64,000 nt of DNA from NCBI RefSeq assembly GCF_003003005.1, contig NZ_PVTR01000012.1:1-64000 (forward strand). Direction: 5' to 3'. A program made the position numbers and the translations under genes. The stretch's first letter is position 1. Each line of letters starts with the position of its first letter. Origin of the DNA: Mongoliibacter ruber (GTDB taxonomy: Bacteria > Bacteroidota > Bacteroidia > Cytophagales > Cyclobacteriaceae). Below, piece after piece: positions 50,254 through 60,119 of the stretch. Below the pieces are notes generated by a model. The model did not search any database. It was not told the origin of the DNA and saw nothing but the letters and a program-made list of their open reading frames with translations.

Positions 50254-51705
50254 ATGGCAACGAAACGACATTTATCCCTGACAAGCATCAAAGAAAGATT
50301 GGACACTTACCCTATTCCCCAAGCAGATTTGGTCATCGGCATCGGAAGAGGTGGAGCTATTCCTGCTAAAATGGTGGCAGAAACTATAGGTTCCAGGCTA
50401 TTAATAGTTCCAGTAAACTATAGAGATGATGAAAATATCCCCCAAAGAGAAATCCCGGTTCTATTACAGGATTTCATTGTTCCAGTAGAAAAAGGGTCAA
50501 AAATATTATTGGTAGATGATGTGTCAGTCACAGGAAAAACTCTGGAAACCGTCAAAGAAAAGCTGAAAGGTTATAAGGTGCTTACATTTGTTTTTAAAGG
50601 AAAAGCCGATCATGTTTTGTTCCCAGAAATCAACACTTGTGTGGATTGGCCTTGGAAAGCCGAAACAAAGCAAAATACAGAAGAAACGAAAGACAGAAGA
50701 GCTTTTCTCAAATCCCTTGCAGGTCTTACTGCGGGGGTTATGCTCCCTATTAGCGGAATACCATTGACAGATGCTTTTGGGAATACTCTTCCTCCAAGCA
50801 GCGAGTTTGAAAGAGATCGAATTGGTGAACTGCTTCCAAAAAGGAAGTTTGGCAAAACAGGCATCTCCGTCACCATGTTGGGCTTGGGTGGAGCGCACAT
50901 TGCCAGAATGAGTGAAAAAGAAGCCCAAAAGACAATAGAAACCGCTTTGGCAGGAGGAGTGCGGTTTTTTGATAATGCCGAATCCTATGGAAATGGCTTG
51001 GCTGAAAAACGGTATGGCATGTTTCTTACACCTAAATATCGAGATGTCGCCTTTATCCAAAGCAAATCAACCGCCAGAGATGCCAAGACTGCGCAAGCAC
51101 ATCTTGAAGGTACTCTCAAAAGAATGAATACTGACTACCTCGATCTTTGGTTTATACATGCTGTGGGAAGCCCATCAGATGTAGACAGCAGGATTAACAA
51201 CGGCGTTATGGACGTGGTATTGGAAGCCCAAAGAAGTGGGAAAGTGAAATATGTGGGTTTTTCAGGTCATTCAGATTACAATGCACATCTTCGAATGCTA
51301 GAAAAAACTAGCGCTCTTCAAGTATGTCAAATGCCTATCAATGCCTTTGATCCAAATTATAAAAGCTTCATCAACAATGTCCTACCCCGATTATTGGAAA
51401 AAGGCATGGCGCCAATCGCCATGAAAACCTTAGCCAATGGGGGATTTTTTGGAGGTAGTTCCCACTTTATGCATGGGGACAAACCTAAAATAATCCCCAA
51501 TACATTAAGCGTGGAAGAAGCACTGTACTTTTCCTGGTCACTACCAATTTCGGTACTTGTAACAGGTGCAGACCATTCAGAAATGTTACAGGAAAAAATC
51601 GACCTGGCCCGAAAATTCAAAGCCCTTGATGAAAACAAGCGAATGGCTTTGGTGGAAAAGGTGGCAGGATTTGACGGGAGATTTGTAGAGTATTATAAGG
51701 TTTGA
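50254..51705 (+). CDS. Fused phosphoribosyltransferase, Tat-like segment and aldo/keto reductase
   Basis: This single frame of 483 residues has no ATG at the junction and no stop. Residues 1-145 form a complete phosphoribosyltransferase-like domain with the PRPP-binding motif ILLVDDVSVTGKTL (about 84-97) and a natural domain end (NTCVDWPWK). Residues 147-170 are a twin-arginine-like signal, DRRAFLKSLAGLTAG, of the kind normally found at the N-terminus of exported oxidoreductases. From about 195 comes an aldo/keto reductase with the catalytic tetrad D240, Y245, K271 and H302. If the segment acts as an uncleaved anchor, the PRTase would be cytoplasmic and the reductase periplasmic. It may equally be a recent gene fusion with an inert linker. 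The function is unknown. Confidence 0.8.
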   Translation: MATKRHLSLTSIKERLDTYPIPQADLVIGIGRGGAIPAKMVAETIGSRLLIVPVNYRDDENIPQREIPVLLQDFIVPVEKGSKILLVDDVSVTGKTLETVKEKLKGYKVLTFVFKGKADHVLFPEINTCVDWPWKAETKQNTEETKDRRAFLKSLAGLTAGVMLPISGIPLTDAFGNTLPPSSEFERDRIGELLPKRKFGKTGISVTMLGLGGAHIARMSEKEAQKTIETALAGGVRFFDNAESYGNGLAEKRYGMFLTPKYRDVAFIQSKSTARDAKTAQAHLEGTLKRMNTDYLDLWFIHAVGSPSDVDSRINNGVMDVVLEAQRSGKVKYVGFSGHSDYNAHLRMLEKTSALQVCQMPINAFDPNYKSFINNVLPRLLEKGMAPIAMKTLANGGFFGGSSHFMHGDKPKIIPNTLSVEEALYFSWSLPISVLVTGADHSEMLQEKIDLARKFKALDENKRMALVEKVAGFDGRFVEYYKV

Positions 51706-51742
51706 AGATAATCAATCGTATTGATTGAAATGTCATGATGCT

Positions 51743-52456
51743 TCAAGACAACTTGTACCCTACTCCTCTTATACTAGTCAAATCATTTTTAAGGGATGTT
51801 ATCTTTTTTCTAAGTGATGTAATTAAGACATCCACCGATCTCTCTGAAGCATGGCTTTCTGAACCATAAATGGAGCGAATTATCTGATTTCTACTGTGTA
51901 CTCTTCCAGGATGGTTCATCAAAAGACTTAATAGTTTAAATTCCGAAATAGTCAGGTCTACCTTTTCCCTATTGTCAAAAGCTAAATACTTTTCAGAATC
52001 AACGATGATGTTTTTGAAAAAAAATTTCCCGGTGTCGCTGGATTTAATATGAACATCGCTTAACTCCTCTCGCTCTAAAAATTTCCGTTTGCCTAGTGCT
52101 TTTTTAACCCGAACAATCAGTTCTTTGATTTTTACAGGCTTTACCATATAGTCATCGGCTCCCACTTCTAAAGCTGTAACTATATCAATTTCCTGTCCTT
52201 TTCCTGATACCATGATAAATGGAATGCTTTCCAATCTTTCTTTTTTCCTTACGTATCTACAAATATCCAATCCATCGATATCATCAAGTAACCAATCACA
52301 AACAATTGCAACGGGAGTGTTATTATCAAGATAGGCCATTGCCTCTTTTCCTTTTTGAAATATATCAACATCAAACCTTTCCTTTTCAAAATTGAATTTC
52401 AGCAATTTTAAGGTGTCTAGGTGATCATCTATCAATACAATTTTATCTAAAGGCAT
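51743..52456 (-). CDS. OmpR-type response regulator
   Basis: This 237-residue protein has a receiver domain (phosphoacceptor D54 in VCDWLLDD, acidic D10/D11, S84, K106 in MVKPVK) and a winged-helix DNA-binding domain of the OmpR/PhoB type (LTISEFKLLSLLMNHPGRVH to RGVGYKL). No histidine kinase gene is adjacent, so it is an orphan or is partnered elsewhere. It is divergent from the susC gene across a 449-nt gap, and may control it. Confidence 0.95.
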   Translation of the reverse strand: MPLDKIVLIDDHLDTLKLLKFNFEKERFDVDIFQKGKEAMAYLDNNTPVAIVCDWLLDDIDGLDICRYVRKKERLESIPFIMVSGKGQEIDIVTALEVGADDYMVKPVKIKELIVRVKKALGKRKFLEREELSDVHIKSSDTGKFFFKNIIVDSEKYLAFDNREKVDLTISEFKLLSLLMNHPGRVHSRNQIIRSIYGSESHASERSVDVLITSLRKKITSLKNDLTSIRGVGYKLS

Positions 52457-52905
52457 AAAACAGCGATAATTATTATCTTAAACATGAAAAAAGATCATCT
52501 GCAGAAATAAACTTTTGACAAAAATAGGTGTCTATCGCAAACAAATGATTAACAAAACATCATATATCATACAATTCTTAAAATGAGATTTTTTAAAACT
52601 AAACATCAGTTTAAATTAAATAGGCTAATTTTAAATTGAAATTTTTATATTAAAAAATGTTTTTAATACATAAAAATTGAAAGTGAATACCATATTTATA
52701 TAGGATACAAATTATTTTAAAAAGCCAAATTTCAAAACCATAGATAAAGATTAATACAAAAGAAATATGAGTGGTTGGTAATCTAACTTTTTGACTGTTT
52801 GCCTTAAAAAAAACATAATGAACAATTCATATTCAGCAACAAAAACCCAATAAAGCTCTAACAAACCACATTTAAGTTTGACCATCAATAATTCAAAACA
52901 CATAG
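52457..52905. other. Divergent intergenic region between the response regulator and susC
   Basis: These 449 nt are strongly AT-rich, with long A and T runs and no recognisable reading frame, RNA or terminator. The region must hold the promoters of the response regulator (minus) and the susC operon (plus). No confident regulator site was identified. Confidence 0.5.
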
Positions 52906-55900
52906 ATGGAAAACTTTAACAAAATCTTACTTACAGGGGTATTTTTGCTTCTGTTTGGCAATGCGGTAACAGCCCAAGAAAGGGTTGTAAGTGGGAAAGT
53001 CACCGATGAATTCGGAGAACAACTAATAGGAGTCAGTCTCTTATTGAAAGGAACCAATGTTGGTACAATTACAGATATTGATGGTTCATATTCCTTGGCT
53101 GTGCCAAATGAAATAGAACAGCCAATTATTGTAGTATCATATATTGGTTTTCTTCCACAAGAGGTGCGGATTGGGAACAATTCAAGGATTGACTTTACTC
53201 TTGAAGAGTCAATACAAGGATTGAGCGAAGTCGTAATTACTGCTTTTGGAGTAAGCAAGGAAAAATCTAGTCTTGGTTATTCTACACAGACTATATCTGG
53301 GGACAAATTGGTCAAAGCGAGGGAACCAAGCCCTCTGAATGCACTCGCAGGTCGAGTGGCAGGACTTACGATAGGTCCATCTACCGAAATGTTGGCGGCT
53401 CCTAACATCAATTTGAGAGGTAATTCAGATATACTTTTTGTAGTAGATGGTGTACCTATCAACACTGACACATGGAATATCAATCCTGATGATATTGAAA
53501 GTATCACAGTACTAAAGGGCCCCAATGCGGCCGCTTTGTACGGTTTCCGGGGACAAAACGGAGCAATTCAGATCAATACAAAAAGAGGAAGCGGAAGGGA
53601 AAAGGGTTTTTCACTTAGCTTAAATTCCTCCACACAATTACAAACAAGCTTTGTCACTCGTCCACGTACCCAAACCGAGTATGGATTGGGCAACTCATTT
53701 AGATATGCTTTTGGAAATGATCCTTTTGACCGTGATGGAAGCTTCCGAAGAGCGCCTCTTTGGGGTCCAAGGTTTGAAGGACAAATGGTTCCGCAGTATG
53801 ATAGTCCAGTGGATCCTGAAACAGGGATAAGACAAGGCACCCCTTGGTTGGCCAAAGGCCCGCGGAACTTTGAAAATTTTGTTGAAACAGGAATCTTAAC
53901 TTCTAACAATGTGGCTTTGGGATTCAACGATGAAAGGTCAGATTTCAGAATGTCCTACACAAATAGTCATCAAACATCTGTTTGGCCAAATACCAGCCTA
54001 AACATCAACAACCTTAACATGTCAGCTGGCTATAATTTTACAGACAAATTAAGACTTGAAGGAAACGTCAATGTCAATCTTCAAAATGCGCCTAACATTC
54101 CAGAAGTGATGTATGGACCAAATTCTTACATGTACACATTTGCCGCATACGGTAGCGCACATTTTGACATCAGGGATCTAAAAGACTACTGGGCATCCCC
54201 AGGTATCGAAGGAATTCAGCAAATAAACAGAGAATATGGCCGTACAAACAACCCTTATTTTATGGCCAATGAATGGTTGCGGGAGCATCAAAAAACCGAC
54301 ACTTACGGGTTTTTATCACTTTCCTATCAAGCCAACGCTGATCTTAAATTCCAACTACGGTCAAACATGACCAATTGGAGTGCCTTAAGAACTGAAAAAT
54401 TACCCTACTCTGCCGAACATTATTCGGTACCTGATAGAGCTGGGAATTACACAGAAGACAGAAGAGCTTTGATGGAGCACAAAACTGATCTATTGATTAC
54501 TTATGACAAAAAAGTAGGTGATTTTGAATTTGATGTATTAGTGGGTGGAAATTTCAGGCGACTGTCTTACAATTCCAGTTTTTTAAGCACCAATAACTTA
54601 ATTGTCCCTGGCGTTTATGCTTTTACTAATTCTGAAAACCCTTTGATAGGATACTCTTTCAGATCAGACATGGCAGTGCTAGCGGGATACTCCAGTATTG
54701 ACATCAATTACAAAAAATATGTAACCTTAAATCTGACCGGACATTGGGATAAATTATCCACACTACCAGTAGGTGATCAGGCATATTTTTACCCATCAGC
54801 CTCTTTGAGTACTGTGATTTCTGATTACATAAACTTACCAAGCAAAGTTTCCTTTTTGAAAGTTAGGGGTTCTTTTGCTCAAGTACAAGGAGGACTGGTT
54901 AGTCCCGTGGTTGGCCCTGCTAATATTGCTTTAGGAATGGGGGGAAACTGGTTTACCAATGACTGGTTCACTACTTATGATGGTCCTACTTACAGGAACC
55001 AAAACACATATAGCACATCTTTACCCTACAACAACAGACCTGGAGCATCATTCACATCTGTTTTGGCAAATAGTGGATTGCAGCCCTTTACAGTGACCGC
55101 CTATGAAACTGGGGTCGATATGTTTTTCTTGGATAATAGACTGGGATTGGACTTGACATATTTTTCCACAATCAATGGCCCTCAAATATTCACCAGAGAT
55201 ATGGCGCCATCTACCGGATTTGACCGAAGAAATGTAAATGACATCATTACTGTCAAAAATGGCTGGGAAGCAGCCTTGACTGGTCTTCCAGTGATGAAGG
55301 ATAATTTTAAATGGGAAATTGCAGCCAATTTCTCTGGATTCGTGGAAAGGTTGAATGAAATTAACGATCCTTCTGGCTCTATAATCGCAAATGGTGGATT
55401 CTTAAGAGTAGGTGACAGGACTGATAAACTTTTTGCCAGCGACCTACAAAGGACACCTCAAGGCGAAAACATCCATGACTCAAGAGGATTACCATTAAGA
55501 GGACGGTCAGGTATTCAAGGCAATCAATTTATAGGAAATGGAAACAATGCTTTTGTATGGGGTATACAAAACACCTTCAATTACAAAAACTGGATGTTTG
55601 GAATCCAAGTTGATGGAAGGGTTGGAGGAATTATTCTAAATGAATTATGGCAAGTAGCTGTCCGAAACGGTGCAGATATTACCACAGGAGGTGACACCCC
55701 ATATGGGATTGCTAGACGTCAAGAGTGGGAAAGCTTCAGAGACAATGGTTCAGTGACTCCAGCATTCAATGGTGGCGGGGTAGTTTTAGTAGAAGGGACA
55801 CCAACATTTGGCAATGATGGCAAAATCAACAATTTTGATCAGCTCACTTTTATCCCTAACAATGCCAATGCCTCTGTCCAAGATTACACAATTGCCTTGT

Positions 55901-56181
55901 CGGGTTTTGATGGACCATGGACACAAAGTAGGACTTTCACCAAACTTAGAGAACTTTCTATTGGATTCAACTTTCCTTCAAGGGTTACAAGTAAAATGGG
56001 TGTGAGAAATGCCTCTTTCTCCTTGGTAGGAAGGAACCTCCTTTATTGGGCCGAAAGGACTGATGTCGACATGGATCAATATATAGGCACCAGCTTTAGG
56101 CCTTCATCCGATCAAAACAACCCATTCCTACAATCCCCAGGGGTAAGAAACTTTGGTTTCAACCTCAATATTTCATTGTAA
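52906..56181 (+). CDS. SusC/RagA-type TonB-dependent outer-membrane transporter
   Basis: This 1091-residue outer-membrane importer has a signal peptide of about 24 residues (ending TAQ). Next is a carboxypeptidase-regulatory-like domain (GKVTDEFGEQLIGVSLLLKG, about 30-100), the TonB-box/plug region (SEVVITAFGVSKE, then NIDPDDIESITVLKGPNAAA-like text in the plug) and a large barrel ending NFGFNLNISL. It has the standard SusC length. The SusD partner follows 18 nt later. It imports an oligomeric substrate in a TonB-driven manner; the substrate is not revealed because no glycosidase or other hydrolase is present beside it. Confidence 0.97.
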   Translation: MENFNKILLTGVFLLLFGNAVTAQERVVSGKVTDEFGEQLIGVSLLLKGTNVGTITDIDGSYSLAVPNEIEQPIIVVSYIGFLPQEVRIGNNSRIDFTLEESIQGLSEVVITAFGVSKEKSSLGYSTQTISGDKLVKAREPSPLNALAGRVAGLTIGPSTEMLAAPNINLRGNSDILFVVDGVPINTDTWNINPDDIESITVLKGPNAAALYGFRGQNGAIQINTKRGSGREKGFSLSLNSSTQLQTSFVTRPRTQTEYGLGNSFRYAFGNDPFDRDGSFRRAPLWGPRFEGQMVPQYDSPVDPETGIRQGTPWLAKGPRNFENFVETGILTSNNVALGFNDERSDFRMSYTNSHQTSVWPNTSLNINNLNMSAGYNFTDKLRLEGNVNVNLQNAPNIPEVMYGPNSYMYTFAAYGSAHFDIRDLKDYWASPGIEGIQQINREYGRTNNPYFMANEWLREHQKTDTYGFLSLSYQANADLKFQLRSNMTNWSALRTEKLPYSAEHYSVPDRAGNYTEDRRALMEHKTDLLITYDKKVGDFEFDVLVGGNFRRLSYNSSFLSTNNLIVPGVYAFTNSENPLIGYSFRSDMAVLAGYSSIDINYKKYVTLNLTGHWDKLSTLPVGDQAYFYPSASLSTVISDYINLPSKVSFLKVRGSFAQVQGGLVSPVVGPANIALGMGGNWFTNDWFTTYDGPTYRNQNTYSTSLPYNNRPGASFTSVLANSGLQPFTVTAYETGVDMFFLDNRLGLDLTYFSTINGPQIFTRDMAPSTGFDRRNVNDIITVKNGWEAALTGLPVMKDNFKWEIAANFSGFVERLNEINDPSGSIIANGGFLRVGDRTDKLFASDLQRTPQGENIHDSRGLPLRGRSGIQGNQFIGNGNNAFVWGIQNTFNYKNWMFGIQVDGRVGGIILNELWQVAVRNGADITTGGDTPYGIARRQEWESFRDNGSVTPAFNGGGVVLVEGTPTFGNDGKINNFDQLTFIPNNANASVQDYTIALSGFDGPWTQSRTFTKLRELSIGFNFPSRVTSKMGVRNASFSLVGRNLLYWAERTDVDMDQYIGTSFRPSSDQNNPFLQSPGVRNFGFNLNISL

Positions 56182-56199
56182 ATCCAAAGAATTTAGAAG

Positions 56200-57786
56200 A
56201 TGAAAAATTTAACAATAAAAATTTTGATTGCGCTCCTATTGGTGAGCACTGTAAGTTGTCAGGAGATGTTTGAGGAATTCCCAAATAACCCTAACGTAGC
56301 CGGTGAAAATGACCCTGTGCCGCCAGCATTTTTGCTTAGACAAGTGTTGTTTAATATATCTAGAGGTGCTGATGTCGCAGAAGAGCCCCTTCAATACCTA
56401 AGCCGATTAAACCAATTTACAACTGGGTTAACTTTTCCTCTCTATGGAGGCAGCAATCAATACAACTGGACAGATACTGGTAACTCTTATCCTTGGTTGA
56501 GGAATATAATTCAATTAGAAAAAAATGCTTCTGACGCTTTGGGGAATGACAGAAATGGTTATTTGACTATTTCTAAATTCCTGAGGGCCTACACATTTGT
56601 ATGGTTGACCCAAAGGGTTGGTGATATCCCCATGAAAGAAGCTGGTTTAGGTTTAGAGATACTGAATCCTTCTTTCGATTCACAAGAAGAGATTTACAAA
56701 GCTGTATTTGATTTGCTGGACGAAGCCAACAACGAGCTCACTGCAATCATAGCAGATGCCACTTCAGCCCCCATTGAAGGTGATATTTTCTATAATGGTG
56801 ATATGAGAAAATGGAGAAAAGCAGTCAATTCTTACAAATTGAGACTATTGATCAGTCTAAGTAAAAGAGCTGATGATACTCCATCTTTAGCAATCAAACA
56901 AAAGTTCAACGAAATTTTAAACAACCCTTCTAGGTTTCCTGTTTACGAAAACTTGGATGATAACATGAATTTTGTGTACATACCTGTTTTCAATAGGTAC
57001 CCAACGCAATTCATGCTTTTATATCCGAATGAAACGACAGTTAGCGAAACAGTCTTGGAACTTATGACCAGAAATGAGGATCCAAGAACTTTTATTGCTG
57101 CCACTCCCACACCTTTTGCAATGCATGTAGAAGGGAGAACCATTGGAGATTTTGCAGCTTATAAAGGTGCTGACAACAGTAAAGCTCAAAATGACCTATT
57201 CAGTGAATCTCAAGGTAATGAAGGGAAATATTCCTATATTAATTATATCAGATACCTTCAAGGTCCTGATGTTATTCCAGAACCATATATAATGATAGGG
57301 TATTCTGAAATGTGCTTCAATATAGCTGAAGCTATCAACAGAGGCTGGGTGTCCGGTGACGCAGAAAATTGGTATCAAAAAGGAGTTGTCGCTTCACTTG
57401 ATTTTTATGGATTGAGTCAAGGTGCAACGATAACAGTAGGTGATGTCAATGGAGCTCCATACGGAGATGTTACTGTAGATGTTAATTCTTTTTTAAGTAA
57501 TGTCAAGTACAAAGGCAATAATGCGGAAGGTTTAAACCAGATATTGGAACAAAAGTATGTTTCATTCTGGCAGAATTCAGGCTGGGAACCATTCTATCAA
57601 TTCAGAAGAACTGGAATTCCTCAATTCAGAGAAGGTGAAGGTACCAATGCAGAAAGAAGAATCCCTAGAAGATGGCAATATCCAGTGAGAGAAGTAGACA
57701 ACAACAGAGAAAACGCAACACAGGCAATTCAAAGACAGTTCGGCGGCAATGACAACGTCTTTGCAGACATGTGGCTGTTAAAATAA
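56200..57786 (+). CDS. SusD/RagB-type outer-membrane lipoprotein
   Basis: This 528-residue lipoprotein has a lipobox near STVSCQ. It carries a SusD-like helical tetratricopeptide region (RDNPRTFI-like text near residue 285) and ends in the usual C-terminal block rich in Arg and Trp (RRIPRRWQYPVREVDNNREN). It forms the lid of the SusC transporter. The pair defines a nutrient-uptake operon. A GC-rich hairpin with a short T run lies just downstream, before the phosphatase gene. Confidence 0.95.
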   Translation: MKNLTIKILIALLLVSTVSCQEMFEEFPNNPNVAGENDPVPPAFLLRQVLFNISRGADVAEEPLQYLSRLNQFTTGLTFPLYGGSNQYNWTDTGNSYPWLRNIIQLEKNASDALGNDRNGYLTISKFLRAYTFVWLTQRVGDIPMKEAGLGLEILNPSFDSQEEIYKAVFDLLDEANNELTAIIADATSAPIEGDIFYNGDMRKWRKAVNSYKLRLLISLSKRADDTPSLAIKQKFNEILNNPSRFPVYENLDDNMNFVYIPVFNRYPTQFMLLYPNETTVSETVLELMTRNEDPRTFIAATPTPFAMHVEGRTIGDFAAYKGADNSKAQNDLFSESQGNEGKYSYINYIRYLQGPDVIPEPYIMIGYSEMCFNIAEAINRGWVSGDAENWYQKGVVASLDFYGLSQGATITVGDVNGAPYGDVTVDVNSFLSNVKYKGNNAEGLNQILEQKYVSFWQNSGWEPFYQFRRTGIPQFREGEGTNAERRIPRRWQYPVREVDNNRENATQAIQRQFGGNDNVFADMWLLK

Positions 57787-57794
57787 ATTTATTA

Positions 57795-57819
57795 CTCCCC
57801 AGAATTTACTTCTGGGGAG
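57795..57819 (+). terminator. Terminator or attenuator after susD
   Basis: A 10-bp stem, CTCCCCAGAA/TTCTGGGGAG, has a 5-nt loop and is followed by CTATTTTA. It may end the susCD message or reduce read-through into the phosphatase gene 20 nt later. Confidence 0.65.
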
Positions 57820-57838
57820 CTATTTTAATGAAATCATT

Positions 57839-58657
57839 ATGAAAAACTATATTACAACGCTCATGCTCGTATTAGTATGTGGCGCACTTGATTTACAAGC
57901 ACAAGTAAACCTAGAAATTACTTCAAGTCCAAATTTCAGAGAACTCGGAGGTTTAAAGATCAATGATTCTCTTAGGATAAAAACAGGAAAATTATACAGA
58001 TCAGGAAGTTTTTCGAATCTTCAAGAAGAGGAATTGGAAAAGCTAAGGCAAACAAAGCTACAAACAATCATTGACTTCAGGTCTGATTTTGAAATCCAAC
58101 GAGATCCCGATCACATACCAAGCGGTATGGAAGTAGAATGGATAAATTCTCCAATAGGAAACCTTGATGGAAAAGGAATGGCTAAATTTTCTCAAGTTCT
58201 TATGAGTCCTGAATTCGACGAGGAGAGTGTCGACGAACTTATGATAGAAGCCAACAGAGGATTTGTTCAAAATATCAAAGACTTTCAACCTTTATTCAAT
58301 GCTTTGGAAAATGAAGATGCAATCGTACTCTTCCATTGCAGTGCCGGAAAAGACAGGACGGGCTTTGCTTCATCCCTATTACTGCATGCTTTGGGGGCTG
58401 ATTGGGATATCATCATGGAAGATTTTCTTCGATCAAACGAGGCTGTAGAAAAAACTGATCTCAGTAAAATGGAGGCCTATGGCATTCCCAAAGAAAGAGT
58501 CAAAGTAATGATGGGAGTTAAGCCGGAATATTTATTAGCCGCTTGGGATGAAATAGAAAAAAAATATGGAGATGCTGACACCATGCTCGAAAAAGAACTT
58601 GGAATTAATGAAGCAAAAAAAGAACGTTTACGGAATATTTTATTGACCACTGATTAA
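57839..58657 (+). CDS. Exported tyrosine-type phosphatase
   Basis: This 272-residue product has a signal peptide of about 21 residues. It belongs to the tyrosine/inositol-type cysteine phosphatases of the Y_phosphatase3 group, with FRELGG near the start of the mature protein (nucleotide-like pocket). The P loop is HCSAGKDRTG with catalytic C167. It would act in the periplasm or at the surface. It follows susD, which suggests that it processes a phosphorylated compound, for example a phosphoinositol or phosphosugar, taken up by this system. That link is inferred from position only. Confidence 0.88.
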   Translation: MKNYITTLMLVLVCGALDLQAQVNLEITSSPNFRELGGLKINDSLRIKTGKLYRSGSFSNLQEEELEKLRQTKLQTIIDFRSDFEIQRDPDHIPSGMEVEWINSPIGNLDGKGMAKFSQVLMSPEFDEESVDELMIEANRGFVQNIKDFQPLFNALENEDAIVLFHCSAGKDRTGFASSLLLHALGADWDIIMEDFLRSNEAVEKTDLSKMEAYGIPKERVKVMMGVKPEYLLAAWDEIEKKYGDADTMLEKELGINEAKKERLRNILLTTD

Positions 58658-58664
58658 AGTTTGT

Positions 58665-58700
58665 AAAGCCCATTTTCTACATTTTTAGAAAATGGGCTTT
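58665..58700 (+). terminator. Terminator of the phosphatase gene
   Basis: A 14-bp perfect stem (AAAGCCCATTTTCT and its complement) has an 8-nt loop and is followed by a T-rich stretch. It sits between convergent genes and may serve both directions. Confidence 0.85.
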
Positions 58701-58706
58701 TTGATT

Positions 58707-59372
58707 TTATTCCTCAAATGTAATCCCCTCTGGCTTAGCCCCGAGGTGCTTGAGAAAATCACTCACACTTTCGACCATGGCCTCTGGGCCACATACGTAG
58801 AATTCTTGTGAAAAATCTTGTATAGTATTTTTCAAAAACTCCATATTGACAAGGCCATATGCGTGTCCTTCTACTTTTTCTTTATCCAAAATCGAAATAA
58901 AATCCTCTCCCAAGAGATCATGGAAAAATGATTCCATGAGCACATCCTTTCCTGTCTTATTTCCAAAAATCAATTTATTCCCATCGAGCTCACCTTTGGC
59001 CGATAAGTCTCTCAAAATACTGATGAAGGGGGTAATTCCCGCTCCTCCGGCTATAAACACTCCCTTGCCCTTGTACTGAATGGCTCCCCATGGATCGTCA
59101 ATAATAAATTCATCTCCTTCTAATAAATCTTCAATATGCTTGGTCACACCATCGTGGTCGCGGTAAGACTTAATCACAAATTCTAAATGGTCATCATCAG
59201 GTAATGAGGTAAAAGTAAAAGGGCGTTTTTCTTCTTTCCATCCCTCTTTATTAATGGCTATTTCCGTTGCCTGACCTGGAATAAAAGTGTAGCCATCTGG
59301 TTTTTCAGTTTTAAACCTTTTGACATCATGTGTCAAAGAAAGAATATCAGTGATTTTTACTGTAATTGCCAT
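58707..59372 (-). CDS. Ferredoxin-NADP reductase-like flavoprotein
   Basis: This product of about 221 residues begins at ATG 59372, where the ITVKITDILSLTHDVKRFK start fits the family; the frame is open for 25 codons further upstream. It has the FAD-binding RPFTFTSLPDDDHLEFVIKS and the NAD(P)-binding VFIAGGAGITPFISILRDL segments of the FNR superfamily, then the closing YVCGPEAMVESVSDFLKHLG. No iron-sulphur domain is fused. It is a diffusible electron-transfer reductase; the partner is not known. Confidence 0.9.
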   Translation of the reverse strand: MAITVKITDILSLTHDVKRFKTEKPDGYTFIPGQATEIAINKEGWKEEKRPFTFTSLPDDDHLEFVIKSYRDHDGVTKHIEDLLEGDEFIIDDPWGAIQYKGKGVFIAGGAGITPFISILRDLSAKGELDGNKLIFGNKTGKDVLMESFFHDLLGEDFISILDKEKVEGHAYGLVNMEFLKNTIQDFSQEFYVCGPEAMVESVSDFLKHLGAKPEGITFEE

Positions 59373-59495
59373 AAATTTTTGGGTTTTAGTATAATTATAT
59401 AAACAATTTAATATTGAATTGTTCAAGTTAATCAATCCAAAACCCAATATCTAACCATTGTCAGATCAATTTGGAGATTCCTCCCTAATGAGATT

Positions 59496-59831
59496 CTATG
59501 CTTTTTTGACAAATTCCGACTTCAAAGCCATAGAACCGAAGCCATCTACCTTGCAATCAATATTGTGGTCTCCATCTGTCAAGCGGATATTCTTTACTTT
59601 AGTGCCTGCTTTGATACTTTTAGGTGCTCCTTTCACAGGAAGGTCTTTAATCACTACCACTGTATCACCATCATTCAGTAAATTACCATTGGAATCTTTG
59701 ACTTGCAAGCCAGATTCCTCTTCATGCGTTGAAGGATTCCATTCAAAAGTGCACTCTGGGCAAACCAATAAAGTGTCAACAGGATAGGCATACAATGAAC
59801 CACAAGAAGGGCAAGGAGGGATTTTATTCAT
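59496..59831 (-). CDS. yjdM: YjdM/PhnA-type zinc-ribbon protein
   Basis: This 111-residue protein has an N-terminal four-cysteine ribbon (CPSC and CPEC, separated by about 18 residues). A PhnA-like beta domain with [17 protein letters not shown] and [11 protein letters not shown] follows. The size matches YjdM, formerly called alkylphosphonate utilisation protein PhnA, whose exact role is unsettled. It is convergent with nothing close and separated from the flavoprotein by 123 nt. Confidence 0.92.
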   Translation of the reverse strand: MNKIPPCPSCGSLYAYPVDTLLVCPECTFEWNPSTHEEESGLQVKDSNGNLLNDGDTVVVIKDLPVKGAPKSIKAGTKVKNIRLTDGDHNIDCKVDGFGSMALKSEFVKKA

Positions 59832-60119
59832 CCGGCTAATTTACACCTATTTATCTTTACAGCTTTACTTACATACAAGGTCTCTTTATAATTTAAATGA
59901 TTGAACGCTAATTTATCAGTAACCTGAAACTCTAGTACAATCGTTGTGTTAGGGCTTTAGAATTTATTTCTGATAATAATTAGTCTCCAGACATACTATA
60001 TGTATCATCATTCCGTATATACATAAATTTTAGATGTATATCCTCTATTTTTAAACAAGAAATCCATTTTGAGGTTTTACATTCGTTAAAAATAACCCAT
60101 TCAAAAAATCAAAACACGT
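59832..60119. other. Intergenic region, 288 nt
   Basis: This is AT-rich DNA between the divergent yjdM and DUF2911 genes. A loose inverted repeat (ATATGTAT...GTATATACAT) lies around 60000-60025. No gene, RNA or clear regulator site was recognised. Confidence 0.4.
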
